A DNA stretch of 64,000 nt from Xanthobacteraceae bacterium (GTDB taxonomy: Bacteria > Pseudomonadota > Alphaproteobacteria > Rhizobiales > Xanthobacteraceae), in the NCBI GenBank assembly GCA_028290465.1, contig JAQGJU010000099.1, positions 1 through 64,000 of the forward strand. The letters are read 5' to 3'. Position 1 is the stretch's first letter. The number at the start of each line of letters is the position of its first letter. The notes beneath the pieces were generated by a model that saw only the letters and a program-made list of their open reading frames with translations, did no database searches and was not told the origin of the DNA. Below are positions 27,204 to 35,147 of the stretch, piece by piece. The position numbers and the translations under genes are program-made.

Positions 27204-28349
27204 ATGATTGTTGCTGGCGGCTGCTATAGGGAGCTTTGCGAACATCCCTATTGGAACGAGACGTTCGGATCGGGCGGAAGAGCGGCAGCAGCGATCGCCT
27301 CATACTCGAACGAGGTACGCCTCCAAACCTATTTTCGATCAGCCAATCATTTTGACCTCTATACGTTACAGGTTCATGGCGTCACCGTCGAAGCAGCACC
27401 CAGAGATCAGGATATAACCTTCGCGTATCTCCACCCCCTGGGCGAGCCTCACCGTCTTCCGCAATCCATCGTTATGTGCGACGACATTCGAGCAGCAGGA
27501 CGTTCTGTACTGCGGTTCGGGTTTGTTGAGGGGGGAGCGATAGTGGACGCTGGACAAGCTGTCTACGACCCTCAGAGCGCGACACCAGCGCTTTTTAGCG
27601 CCAACGGTTCACGCGCCGACCGCCTCGCCATTGTCCTAAATCAGGCGGAGCTCCAGGTGCTCAGCCGATGCTCAGACATGACCGATGCCGCGCAGCGTCT
27701 ATTGCGCGATGAACGAGCCGAGGCGATCATCGTCAAGTGCGGCGCAAGAGGGGCCTGGGTTTACGAGACGGCGAGCGAGCCGCAGTTCGTCCCCGCTTTC
27801 CGCAGCAAGCGCGTATTCAAGATAGGTACAGGCGATGTCTTTAGCGGAATTTTCGCCTATCATTGGTGCGAGAGAAGAGAGAACGCTCTTCAAGCTGCCA
27901 TCGCTGCATCGCAGGCCGCGGCCTTCTATGCCGAAACGAGAAGCTTGAAGATCGCCATCCGCGACCGCGAACCTGTACGTTCATCGAAGGGGCGGGTTTC
28001 TGTCGTTTCATTCGGAGATACTCTTCCAGACCGCTGGCTGCGCGAGGAAGCCCGCTCAGCCCTGATAGGCATGGGAGCCGAATTGGTGGAGCAGCCATCG
28101 AGCCCATTAAATGCTGATGCGGTAATCGACAGTTTTCTGATCTTAGCAGACGGGAATGCGCGATCTTCTCTAAAATTCATTCGACAGGCAAGATCGGCCG
28201 GCGTGCCTACTGTTGTGTATAAGGAAAAGGGACGACTTCCCACCTCCGAAAGTGCGGAAAGCTTCTACAGCAACGATTTTTCAACGGCCATTTATAACGC
28301 ATTGTGGGCGGCGCCGCCGCGACCCGGACAGTACGCCCCCCAAACCTAA
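27204..28349 (+). CDS. PfkB-family nucleoside/sugar kinase-like protein with extra C-terminal domain
   Basis: The 381-aa protein opens with a PfkB pattern (MIVAGGCYREL, then FGSGGRAAAAIASYSNEV), has IIVKCGARGAWVYE, and carries the catalytic signature FKIGTGDVFSGIFAYHW, whose Asp is the usual base. The kinase fold ends near residue 255. The last ~115 residues form a separate alpha/beta segment (VSVVSFGDTLPDRWL, VIDSFLILADGN, AGVPTVVYKEKG), perhaps a Rossmann-like nucleoside-handling or TIR/SLOG-like domain; this is inference. It is the first gene of an operon with TIR-TGT, OGG-like and QueC-like genes, so a nucleoside or modified-base substrate is likely. The lid region is unusual and the substrate is unknown. 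Confidence 0.72.
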   Translation: MIVAGGCYRELCEHPYWNETFGSGGRAAAAIASYSNEVRLQTYFRSANHFDLYTLQVHGVTVEAAPRDQDITFAYLHPLGEPHRLPQSIVMCDDIRAAGRSVLRFGFVEGGAIVDAGQAVYDPQSATPALFSANGSRADRLAIVLNQAELQVLSRCSDMTDAAQRLLRDERAEAIIVKCGARGAWVYETASEPQFVPAFRSKRVFKIGTGDVFSGIFAYHWCERRENALQAAIAASQAAAFYAETRSLKIAIRDREPVRSSKGRVSVVSFGDTLPDRWLREEARSALIGMGAELVEQPSSPLNADAVIDSFLILADGNARSSLKFIRQARSAGVPTVVYKEKGRLPTSESAESFYSNDFSTAIYNALWAAPPRPGQYAPQT

Positions 28350-28363
28350 TCGCTGAGGACCCA

Positions 28364-29782
28364 TTGGCCGACGTCTGTATCTTGTACGCAAGAAATGATG
28401 CCCGAAAGCAAGCAAAGAAACTTGCTGAGCTTATAGGGCTGCGTTGGTCTGTCTGGTGGGATGCAAAGATCGACGTGGGCGACTACCGACGCGAAATTCG
28501 CAAGCAACTTTCCCTCGCTGGCTGCGTAGTTCCAATTTGGTCAGCGTCAGCAGAATTTAGTGAAGTACTGCACGATGAGCTTAACATTGCGGCTAAACAA
28601 GGCACGCCGATTGTTCCAGTACGAATTCACGAAGTAACTGCTCCGCTGGGCTTCGGTACCCGGCAGATGACGGATGCGATCGGATGGACAGGTGAGACCT
28701 CTTCGCCAGACGTGCTTGAGCATGTGGACCGAATTGCACGAACCTTGGAGGCACGCAAAACTGAGGTCGTGCGGCAGCCCGCCTTAGCGCTCGGGACCGG
28801 CCTTGCGCTTCCTTCGCTGTTTTTCTCAGTCTCATCTTTTGAAACGCGCATATCACCGGGTTCGGCGGTCGATGCCTTGAACCTTTTTGGTGCTCGGACG
28901 GTTCTGATTTCCGCCTATGATTTCGATCGAGACCGCGCTCCACCTCGAGGGCTTCTGCCCGCCGTTAGGGAGATGCGCTCTCGCGGCACGACTGTATTGT
29001 TGGATTCGGGAAATTATGAAAAAGCGAGACGGACCGACCATAAGTGGACGCTAAAGAAGTATCACGAGATGCTGGAGCGTGTGCCCCATGACGCCGCATT
29101 TTGCTTCGATGACGTCGCTCCTCCTAAGAATCCCACCCAGGCAATAAGCGAGGTACTAAAGGCGACAGCGCGAGATCAAAGAAGAACCAAGCAGCCGATC
29201 ATTCCCGTAGTCCATCTTGCGCGTGACCGCTCTGGCAATTACAAAAGCGATATGGCGCCCGAGATGATGAAACAGGTCGCGAAAGAAGCTAGACCCGTTC
29301 TGCTTGCAATTCCCGAGCGCGAGCTGGGATCAGGAATCTTCGAGCGCGTGGCAACCATGCAAAAAATTCGGAAGGCCCTGAACGGCCTATACTACTACCA
29401 GCCGGTGCATATTCTAGGCACTGGCAATCCTGCCAGTATCGCACTCCTCGCAGCGGCGGGAGCTGATACATTCGACGGATTGGAGTGGTGTCGATACGTA
29501 GCAGACGGCGAGACAAAGACGCTTCATCATTTTCAGCTGTATGAATTATTCAAATGGCAGGACTCCTTGGCTTCCTCACCTGTTACGCGGGAAGCACTAA
29601 TTGATCCCGATGCACGTTATGCAGCTCGCACAGTATTTCATAATCTCGACTTTTATACTCGCTGGATCGACGAGTTGCGACTTGCCCTGCGCGATGACAA
29701 GAGATTGGTAGAATTTATGACGGGGCTTCTTCCGAAGAACACGATGCCGCTCGCACGGCAGGCGCTTCCGGGGGTACTGTAA
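28364..29782 (+). CDS. TIR-TGT fusion: TIR domain joined to tRNA-guanine-transglycosylase-like domain
   Basis: The protein is about 472 aa. Residues 1-135 are a TIR domain: ADVCILYARNDARKQAKKLA, WSVWWDAKIDVGDYRREI, and SEVLHDELNIA with the candidate catalytic Glu. Residues ~155-400 resemble a TGT barrel: VLLDSGNYEKAR, ILGTGNPASIALLAAAGAD and FDGLEWCRYVADG, where the Asp aligns with the TGT nucleophile. The TGT zinc-binding cysteines are missing. TGTs exchange guanine for a 7-deazaguanine base; a TGT-like protein (Cap10) is an ancillary gene of type IV CBASS. I favour TTG 28364, with GAGG upstream, over GTG 28304, which lies inside the kinase gene. The stop overlaps the next ATG (TAATG). Confidence 0.8.
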   Translation: MADVCILYARNDARKQAKKLAELIGLRWSVWWDAKIDVGDYRREIRKQLSLAGCVVPIWSASAEFSEVLHDELNIAAKQGTPIVPVRIHEVTAPLGFGTRQMTDAIGWTGETSSPDVLEHVDRIARTLEARKTEVVRQPALALGTGLALPSLFFSVSSFETRISPGSAVDALNLFGARTVLISAYDFDRDRAPPRGLLPAVREMRSRGTTVLLDSGNYEKARRTDHKWTLKKYHEMLERVPHDAAFCFDDVAPPKNPTQAISEVLKATARDQRRTKQPIIPVVHLARDRSGNYKSDMAPEMMKQVAKEARPVLLAIPERELGSGIFERVATMQKIRKALNGLYYYQPVHILGTGNPASIALLAAAGADTFDGLEWCRYVADGETKTLHHFQLYELFKWQDSLASSPVTREALIDPDARYAARTVFHNLDFYTRWIDELRLALRDDKRLVEFMTGLLPKNTMPLARQALPGVL

Positions 29783-30495
29783 TGGAGCCCACGTTTGATC
29801 GCATACAAGCAGCGGTCGCAGCTATTTATCCGGAGATTGAAAAGGCCGCGATGGCAAGTCCGGCACAGCTTTGCGAGGAGGAGCTTTGGCATGAGCTGGC
29901 GTGCTGTATTTTAAGCAGCCAGGTGCCGTATCCATTGGCCCAAGCGGCCGCGGACCGCATCAGGGGCCATCGAGTCTTGGTGCCGCTTCACGAATTCGAG
30001 CCTGGAGGTTGCGAACGTGCGCTCCAATCGCTTTTGCGCGGCACGTTCTTCGTAGAAGGTCGAGAGCGACGCTATAGGTTTCCAAACTCTAAAGCGCGGC
30101 AGATATCCGGAACCAGATTGAACGTCTTGCAGAGTTTCGGCACGCTTACAGCGGCACTGTTGGAATTCGACAATGCCGAAACCGCGAGAAAGTGGTTTGT
30201 GAAGAACGCCCCAGGATTAGGGCCCAAGCAGGCCAGCATGTTTCTCCGTAACTGTCGCGGAGCTTATGATCTGGCCATAATTGACCGGCACGTCCTGACT
30301 TACATGCACATTGCAGGCCTTCGACCAAGTGGCACGCTCGTGCCGGCAAGATATGCTGGATATCTGGAGTACGAGCTGATTCTGAGATCCCACTCTCACG
30401 CCAAAGGATATATGCTCGGTTTGTTTGATTACGCAGTGTGGATCGTGATGCGCGTTGTCGCTCGGCAGAAAGTCGTTGAAGGTCATAGGACATGA
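29782..30495 (+). CDS. OGG-like HhH-GPD DNA glycosylase/lyase
   Basis: The 237-aa protein has the HhH-GPD core: APGLGPKQASMFLRNC, in which the Lys of GPKQA matches the catalytic lysine of 8-oxoguanine glycosylases, then LAIIDRHVLTYM with the catalytic Asp. The N-terminal half (LWHELACCILSSQVPYPLAQAAA) matches the helical GPD region. OGG-like proteins (Cap11) are one of the three ancillary enzymes of type IV CBASS, together with QueC and TGT. Both catalytic residues are intact. It overlaps the genes on each side by 1 and 4 bp, so translation is coupled. Confidence 0.83.
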   Translation: MEPTFDRIQAAVAAIYPEIEKAAMASPAQLCEEELWHELACCILSSQVPYPLAQAAADRIRGHRVLVPLHEFEPGGCERALQSLLRGTFFVEGRERRYRFPNSKARQISGTRLNVLQSFGTLTAALLEFDNAETARKWFVKNAPGLGPKQASMFLRNCRGAYDLAIIDRHVLTYMHIAGLRPSGTLVPARYAGYLEYELILRSHSHAKGYMLGLFDYAVWIVMRVVARQKVVEGHRT

Positions 30496-31079
30496 GTATT
30501 GTTACTCTTGTTTCGGGAGGGCTTGACTCGACCCTCGTCGCGCTCCTCGCAAAGGAAACGGGTAACATTCAATACCCGCTCTTCATAGATTATGGTCAGC
30601 GCGCAACACAGCGGGAGCTTGAAGCGTGCCAGCGAGCAATGACACTCCTAGAGTTGCCGGCTCCGCACATTGCAGAATTGAGCGGGTTTGGACGCTTAAT
30701 AAAGTCGGGTCTAACGGACCGCAGCCTCCGCGTCAGAGAAGATGCCTACACGCCGGGACGTAATATGCTGTTCCTATTAACGGCCGCAGCCTACGCTGAA
30801 CGGGTTGGCGCGGATGCAGTAGCCATCGGCTTACTCCATGATGAGGCGGCCATATTTGATGACCAAACGTCGGAATTTCTAGCTGCGGCAGCAGAGTTGT
30901 TGCGGATGGCGGTGGGCCAACCACTTAACATTATTGCGCCGTTGAAGGGGTTCCACAAGAAGGACGTTGTCGAACTGGCGAAGCAGAAGAATCTGACCGG
31001 CACATACTCGTGTCATCTGGGCGAGAATGTTCCTTGCGGTCAATGCATCGCGTGTCTCGAATATCGATTCGGAGATTAA
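30492..31079 (+). CDS. QueC-like 7-cyano-7-deazaguanine synthase family protein
   Basis: The 195-aa protein has the PP-loop TLVSGGLDSTLVALLA at residues ~5-20, the YTPGRNMLFLLTAAAYAE motif and a complete zinc site, SCHLGENVPCGQCIACLE, with four cysteines. QueC converts 7-carboxy-7-deazaguanine to preQ0 using ATP and ammonia. The protein is somewhat shorter than housekeeping QueC (about 220-240 aa). QueC-like Cap9 proteins occur in type IV CBASS. To my recollection they attach a deazaguanine to the N-terminal glycine of a partner protein. Other queuosine biosynthesis genes (queD, queE, folE) are absent from the operon, so a conflict role is favoured. The start overlaps the glycosylase stop (ATGA). 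Confidence 0.86.
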   Translation: MSIVTLVSGGLDSTLVALLAKETGNIQYPLFIDYGQRATQRELEACQRAMTLLELPAPHIAELSGFGRLIKSGLTDRSLRVREDAYTPGRNMLFLLTAAAYAERVGADAVAIGLLHDEAAIFDDQTSEFLAAAAELLRMAVGQPLNIIAPLKGFHKKDVVELAKQKNLTGTYSCHLGENVPCGQCIACLEYRFGD

Positions 31080-31083
31080 CCTC

Positions 31084-31557
31084 ATGGGTGGAAACAGCGG
31101 CGGTGGTGGCGTTAGTCGCAATACTCTTGGGAATCTCAGGAATCTGGAGGAGAAGGCCAAACAGGCTCTCGATCCTAATAGAAAAAATGTCTTCATTAGC
31201 TTTGCGTATGAAGACCTCGACGAAGTCAATTTGCTGAGGGGCCAAGCCAAGAACGATCGGCTCGATCTTGAATTCAACGACCGTTCCGTCCAGGAGCCGT
31301 ACGAAAGCGAACGGGCGGACTACATCAGAAGTCGGCTCGCCGATCGTATCAAGCAGGCCTCTACAACGGTAGTCTACCTGACCGATGACGCGGTCTCCAG
31401 CCGTTGGGTGAAGTGGGAGGTTGAGAAAAGTCTCGAGCTGGGTAAGCGTGTAATTGCCACGCATTCGAAAAGAGGAGCCCCGCAGGTCGTCCCAGACTGG
31501 ATAACAAAGAACAACATCAAGATCGTCGCTTGGAACAGGCTCGCCGACGAGCTGTGA
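31084..31557 (+). CDS. TIR-like (MTH538/ThsB-type) protein with Gly-rich N-terminal tail
   Basis: The 157-aa protein begins MGGNSGGGGVSRNTLGNL, then a TIR-like fold: KNVFISFAYEDLDEVNLLRG, RSRLADRIKQASTTVVYLTD, SSRWVKWEVEKSLELGKRVIA. ATG 31084 is preceded by GGAG nine bases upstream and lies 4 bp after the queC stop, so it is the last gene of the operon. After methionine removal the protein would expose Gly-Gly in a flexible tail. N-terminal glycine is, to my recollection, the reported acceptor for type IV CBASS deazaguanylation. It is therefore the best candidate partner or target of the QueC-like enzyme, as inference. Confidence 0.78.
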   Translation: MGGNSGGGGVSRNTLGNLRNLEEKAKQALDPNRKNVFISFAYEDLDEVNLLRGQAKNDRLDLEFNDRSVQEPYESERADYIRSRLADRIKQASTTVVYLTDDAVSSRWVKWEVEKSLELGKRVIATHSKRGAPQVVPDWITKNNIKIVAWNRLADEL

Positions 31558-31786
31558 AGTGTCGCATCCGTATGACGGGAGGGAAAGATATAGGTAGAGT
31601 TAAATTGGATTCCGGAGTGCTAGTCGATAAGTTGAAGGCTTGCTCGCACGTGACGAGTGCTGCCCACGCATATTCCTTAATGACGGTCTTGTTCATATCG
31701 AAATTCTATTACTGATAAGGCGATTTCTGCCGCCGCTCCCCTCCGTCGAGCCTGTAACTGCTCCCGCGGCTTGGTTGCTGCGCACT

Positions 31787-33808
31787 CTACCATCGGGGTT
31801 CCTCATGGCCGCAGACCTGCCAAACCGCACCATGCGCTCTATCGTTTGAAACCTGTTCGATCCATCGCCCGCCGACAACGGTTTTTGAGAACCGCAGCAG
31901 ATATCGTCCAAATCTCTTCGGTGAGAAAATTCCACCACGGCTGACGAAGTTCTCCAGCACCTCACGCAACGATTGATCCATCGCGATCCTGTTCCCGATT
32001 TCCCTGGACGTGAACGGGCCTTTCGGCATGGCCGCGATGATTTCCGCAAGTTCAATTTTCTCCGGGTCGTCGGCTCGCATAGCGTCTATATTCCCCCGGC
32101 AGTCGCCCATTCCGAGCCACATCAAGGCCGATCGCACAGTGTCAGACCAATCCTCAAAAGACCCCATAGGAGATGCCTGACTCGGAGCGCCGGCACACAG
32201 ATAAGCCCGGACGATGGTCAATGCGGCGGCGACGAGTTCGGCACGCATCCCCAATGCGAGACCGGTCGCATTATGGTCAAAGCGGCGTTCGTCAGGCCGT
32301 TCGCACTTAGCATCGAGCCGAATACGAACGGCGCGGCGGTTCAAGTCGCCGTGGATCGACAGATTGTTCCCGGTAGCGCAAATGAGTGCGGTGGAAGGAA
32401 TGCGGACGTTCTTGGATGCGCCGAGAACGCGGACCTGAACTTCCTCCTGGGTGAGAAGCTGGCAAAGCTGATCGCTGCGGAGAATGTGCGTTATGTTGTC
32501 GATGCTGATGATCTGATCGCCGGCAAGCGCCGAAGCGCCAATCCGCTTTTCAAGTTCGGCCTCGTCCTGTGTTGGCGTGACGACTGCCGCCTTGCGGCCC
32601 GTCGCCATGATGGCGGCGATATCAACCAGAAGGCTTTTCCCGGTTCCAGCCGCAGGCGCGGTGATTGTGAACATGGGGACGGTCCGGAGGCTGGGCCGCA
32701 TGACGCTGGTGATGAGCAGCGCGATAGCGGCAGACCGGTCGGCATTTTCGACGAAGGGGAATGCATCAATCGGCTTTGCCAGCTTGTCCAGGGCATTCAA
32801 TGCATCCCGTTTAGACGGACTGTCTGGCACCTGCCGCCAGGCGCGGTCGCCGACCAGAAGGAGGCCGGTGGCCGCATCGTAACCCGGCGCGCTGAGAACC
32901 GTTCCGTCGTGTCTTAGCGTCGGCGCGCTGATGACGGCCCGTAGGCGAGGTACGTTGTCCCAGCCGTGCCCCTTGTTGGCCAAGATCATACGCGCGATCT
33001 CGGCAGGGCAGTCACACGGCACAAACTTGTCTGCGCGACCGTCCCATTTCACAAATCTACGGTTGCGAGTGAGCGTTTCGACCAAGGCGACATCGGACAG
33101 GGTTGCGATAACGACCGCTCCATCTGGGCGATCGACGTTTTCGCCTTGCTTTGCAACGGTAAGAGTTCTTGCGGGCATACGATACGTGACTGCCCGCACA
33201 AGGTCATCACCGCGAGCGTAGATGCCAAGCGAAGCGTCGGAAAGAACAGCTATCGCATGGTCCACGGCTTCGTGAATCTCTCCCTTGACGACGTAGATCG
33301 GCTTGCTTGCAAGCCTGTCGCTGCCATCAGGAGCGACTGCCGACGCAACAGGGCCGGCAGGGGGTGGGGCTTTCTCTGCGGATGGCGTCAGCGGTTTCGT
33401 CTGTGACCAAGGCTTAATGATCGAACGCATAAACTGATCGATTCGAGACTTGTCCCACCCTTCGTTGACCGCGTCGGCAGCACTCCACCCGCTCGGCACG
33501 TCATCGCGCATCACATCCATCACGCGGACTGTCGCACCGATCCCGCGCAGAGCAGTCTCTATGTCTTCTGCCATCGCCATTTGCGATGCGCTGGCATCCG
33601 GCCAAATGATCACGTTCTTGTTCGAGAGTGGCGACCAGTCAGTGTGCCTTACGCCCTGCGTTCCACCATCCCAAGCGACAACGACGCGACCAGTTGCTGC
33701 GAATAACTTATCGCGGCACTTTTCGTCCCTGACGATGATTACCTGCCGGGCATCGCCTATCGTGTCCAAGCCCACAAGGGAAGGCATCTCAATTGTATCG
33801 CAGAACAC
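31787..33808 (-). CDS. Toprim-helicase type replication protein (phage/satellite primase-like)
   Basis: The 673-aa protein opens with a Toprim-like domain (VIIVRDEKCRDKLFAA, VAWDGGTQGVRHTDW, NVIIWPDASASQ). A P-loop NTPase/helicase domain follows, with ITAPAAGTGKSLLVDIAAIM at ~385 and SIDNITHILRSDQL as the Walker B region. Such proteins prime and unwind DNA in P4-like satellites and prophages. The usual N-terminal zinc finger (CHC2-like) is missing, and the first residues enter the Toprim fold almost immediately, so the gene may have lost its 5' part. A small gene ends 10 bp upstream. Confidence 0.78.
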   Translation of the reverse strand: MFCDTIEMPSLVGLDTIGDARQVIIVRDEKCRDKLFAATGRVVVAWDGGTQGVRHTDWSPLSNKNVIIWPDASASQMAMAEDIETALRGIGATVRVMDVMRDDVPSGWSAADAVNEGWDKSRIDQFMRSIIKPWSQTKPLTPSAEKAPPPAGPVASAVAPDGSDRLASKPIYVVKGEIHEAVDHAIAVLSDASLGIYARGDDLVRAVTYRMPARTLTVAKQGENVDRPDGAVVIATLSDVALVETLTRNRRFVKWDGRADKFVPCDCPAEIARMILANKGHGWDNVPRLRAVISAPTLRHDGTVLSAPGYDAATGLLLVGDRAWRQVPDSPSKRDALNALDKLAKPIDAFPFVENADRSAAIALLITSVMRPSLRTVPMFTITAPAAGTGKSLLVDIAAIMATGRKAAVVTPTQDEAELEKRIGASALAGDQIISIDNITHILRSDQLCQLLTQEEVQVRVLGASKNVRIPSTALICATGNNLSIHGDLNRRAVRIRLDAKCERPDERRFDHNATGLALGMRAELVAAALTIVRAYLCAGAPSQASPMGSFEDWSDTVRSALMWLGMGDCRGNIDAMRADDPEKIELAEIIAAMPKGPFTSREIGNRIAMDQSLREVLENFVSRGGIFSPKRFGRYLLRFSKTVVGGRWIEQVSNDRAHGAVWQVCGHEEPRW

Positions 33809-33817
33809 GGGGTTTGC

Positions 33818-34204
33818 TCAGATGTCGTCATCGTCGGTGGAGCCGAGGTGTTTGTGCTCAAGCTTTGCGACGTAGTCGCGAAGCCGGAACACCCACCCGG
33901 CCCATACCTCGACCTCACAGCGCCCGAATACGCCACTCCCTGGGCGGCAATGGTCATCATAGAACATCGGTCGAATATCGGTGACCGGTAACGGGCCCTC
34001 GAAAACGCGGCGAGCGAGACGGAAGTCAACCTTGCGTAACTCACTGTATTTCTTGATTAGATTTCCGCGCTCATCGTCATTGAGCACGTCCATGCACATC
34101 AGAAGATGAACTCGTTTCGCGATCGCTTCGGCTTCTGGATGATCGAGCGCCAGGCGAATCTTGCTGCGTTCGCGCGACTTCGGCTCAGGCTGAATTGCTG
34201 GCAT
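33818..34204 (-). CDS. Hypothetical protein upstream of the replication gene
   Basis: A 128-aa charged protein that I do not recognise (MPAIQPEPKSRERSK at the start, RLRDYVAKLEHKHLG near the end, and an acidic STDDDDI terminus). It lies between the AlpA-like and replication genes on the same strand and is 9 bp from the latter, so it is probably part of the replication module. Confidence 0.6.
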   Translation of the reverse strand: MPAIQPEPKSRERSKIRLALDHPEAEAIAKRVHLLMCMDVLNDDERGNLIKKYSELRKVDFRLARRVFEGPLPVTDIRPMFYDDHCRPGSGVFGRCEVEVWAGWVFRLRDYVAKLEHKHLGSTDDDDI

Positions 34205-34296
34205 GTAAGTACTCTCAGATGATTCGAAGAACTATGTTGCTAAATTCGCAACTGCTAAGGAGCGATTTGGAAAACCAGCCCCCCCGGCATGACCGA

Positions 34297-34530
34297 TTAG
34301 GCGACTATTTGGCGCGCGGCCTTGGCTTTCTCGATGGCGTCAAGAATTTCGGAGCGAGGCCATCGGCTGAACCTGCCGAGCTTCACCGGCTTCGGCATGA
34401 AGTTCAAGCTTACCCACCGCCAGAATGTGGGCTTGGAGCAGCCGAGGATTTTGCAGCACTCGTCAGCGGCTAGAAGCGGATCGGTGACAACAGTTTCGGT
34501 GATTACGGTATTTCTGGTTTCGCGAGCCAT
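34297..34530 (-). CDS. alpA: AlpA-family regulator/excisionase
   Basis: The 77-aa protein has the MerR-like AlpA helix-turn-helix: LLAADECCKILGCSKPTFWRW, then MPKPVKLGRFSRWPRSEIL. AlpA proteins activate excision or replication genes of P4-like islands. I chose ATG 34530 because GAGGGGG lies six bases upstream; the frame is open to 34572. Position between integrase and primase fits the satellite layout. Confidence 0.87.
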   Translation of the reverse strand: MARETRNTVITETVVTDPLLAADECCKILGCSKPTFWRWVSLNFMPKPVKLGRFSRWPRSEILDAIEKAKAARQIVA

Positions 34531-34606
34531 CGCTTTCCCCCTCTGGAGTTCGATGGCCACCAATACGTCCAAGATGGTTGCTGCGTTCTACACCTAAAAT
34601 AGAGTA

Positions 34607-34663
34607 TTATTTCTCGTGCCGCTGGCTTGCGACCAACTTTACCACTGTCCCGCTCTTACGGTG
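34607..34663 (-). pseudogene. C-terminal scrap of a second P4-type integrase
   Basis: The minus strand encodes HRKSGTVVKLVASQRHEK and a stop. The island integrase ends KSGTVVKLVAGQRP with nearly identical nucleotides (37330-37370). The rest of this second copy is gone. It marks an older integrase gene or a recombination scar within the island. Confidence 0.7.
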
Positions 34664-34751
34664 GTGAGGAGGGTTCGGAGGCAAAGGAGCCTCATGAGTG
34701 CCCCAAAAGGCCTGAAAATGCCCCAGGAGCCCATGCGGGACTCTTGTGCTA

Positions 34752-35144
34752 ATGGTCCGTATGGCCTTCAAACCGATTCCCGCCGTAAACCCCGACCACA
34801 TCATTGAGGCCCACCAGAAGGTGGTTGCCGACCGGGAGAGGCTTGGCTCTTCCGATGTCACCATCTCCTGTGTGTCTCTGTTCTCCGGCAGAATGAAACC
34901 TCAGAAGATTCTCGACATCACCCACCGGCTCTTCGCGCTAGCCAGATTCCTAGAGGAGGGCGAAGCAAAAGAATGGGTTATGGAAGAGACCGGGACGGAC
35001 TACATCCTGGTCAATGAGGCCCTGTTGCGTGCGGCAGCTCGCGCGCCTCTTATGGAAGCGGAGTACATCAAGGACATGGGCTTTGAAAAGGACACGTTTC
35101 TGCCAATCGTCCTCGAAGAAGCTGAGACGGAAGGCAAGGCGTAG
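34752..35144 (+). CDS. Hypothetical protein
   Basis: About 130 aa, not recognised. It is the only plus-strand gene in the 31.6-38.7 kb part of the island. It reads as a helical protein (PDHIIEAHQKVVADRERLG, LDITHRLFALARFLEEGEA). Starts at 34752 or 34761 are both possible. It converges on the MltR-like gene with a 3-bp gap. Confidence 0.6.
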   Translation: MVRMAFKPIPAVNPDHIIEAHQKVVADRERLGSSDVTISCVSLFSGRMKPQKILDITHRLFALARFLEEGEAKEWVMEETGTDYILVNEALLRAAARAPLMEAEYIKDMGFEKDTFLPIVLEEAETEGKA

Positions 35145-35147
35145 CGG

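Noticed and set aside
28364-31079. Dpd DNA-deazaguanine modification system
   Set aside because: TGT-like and QueC-like genes suggest DpdA/DpdC-type chemistry, but the DpdB ParB-like protein, helicases and other Dpd genes are absent. The OGG-like gene and overlaps fit the type IV CBASS ancillary set better.
30492-31079. QatABCD system (QueC-like QatC)
   Set aside because: No QatA-type ATPase, QatB or TatD-like QatD gene is near the QueC-like gene.
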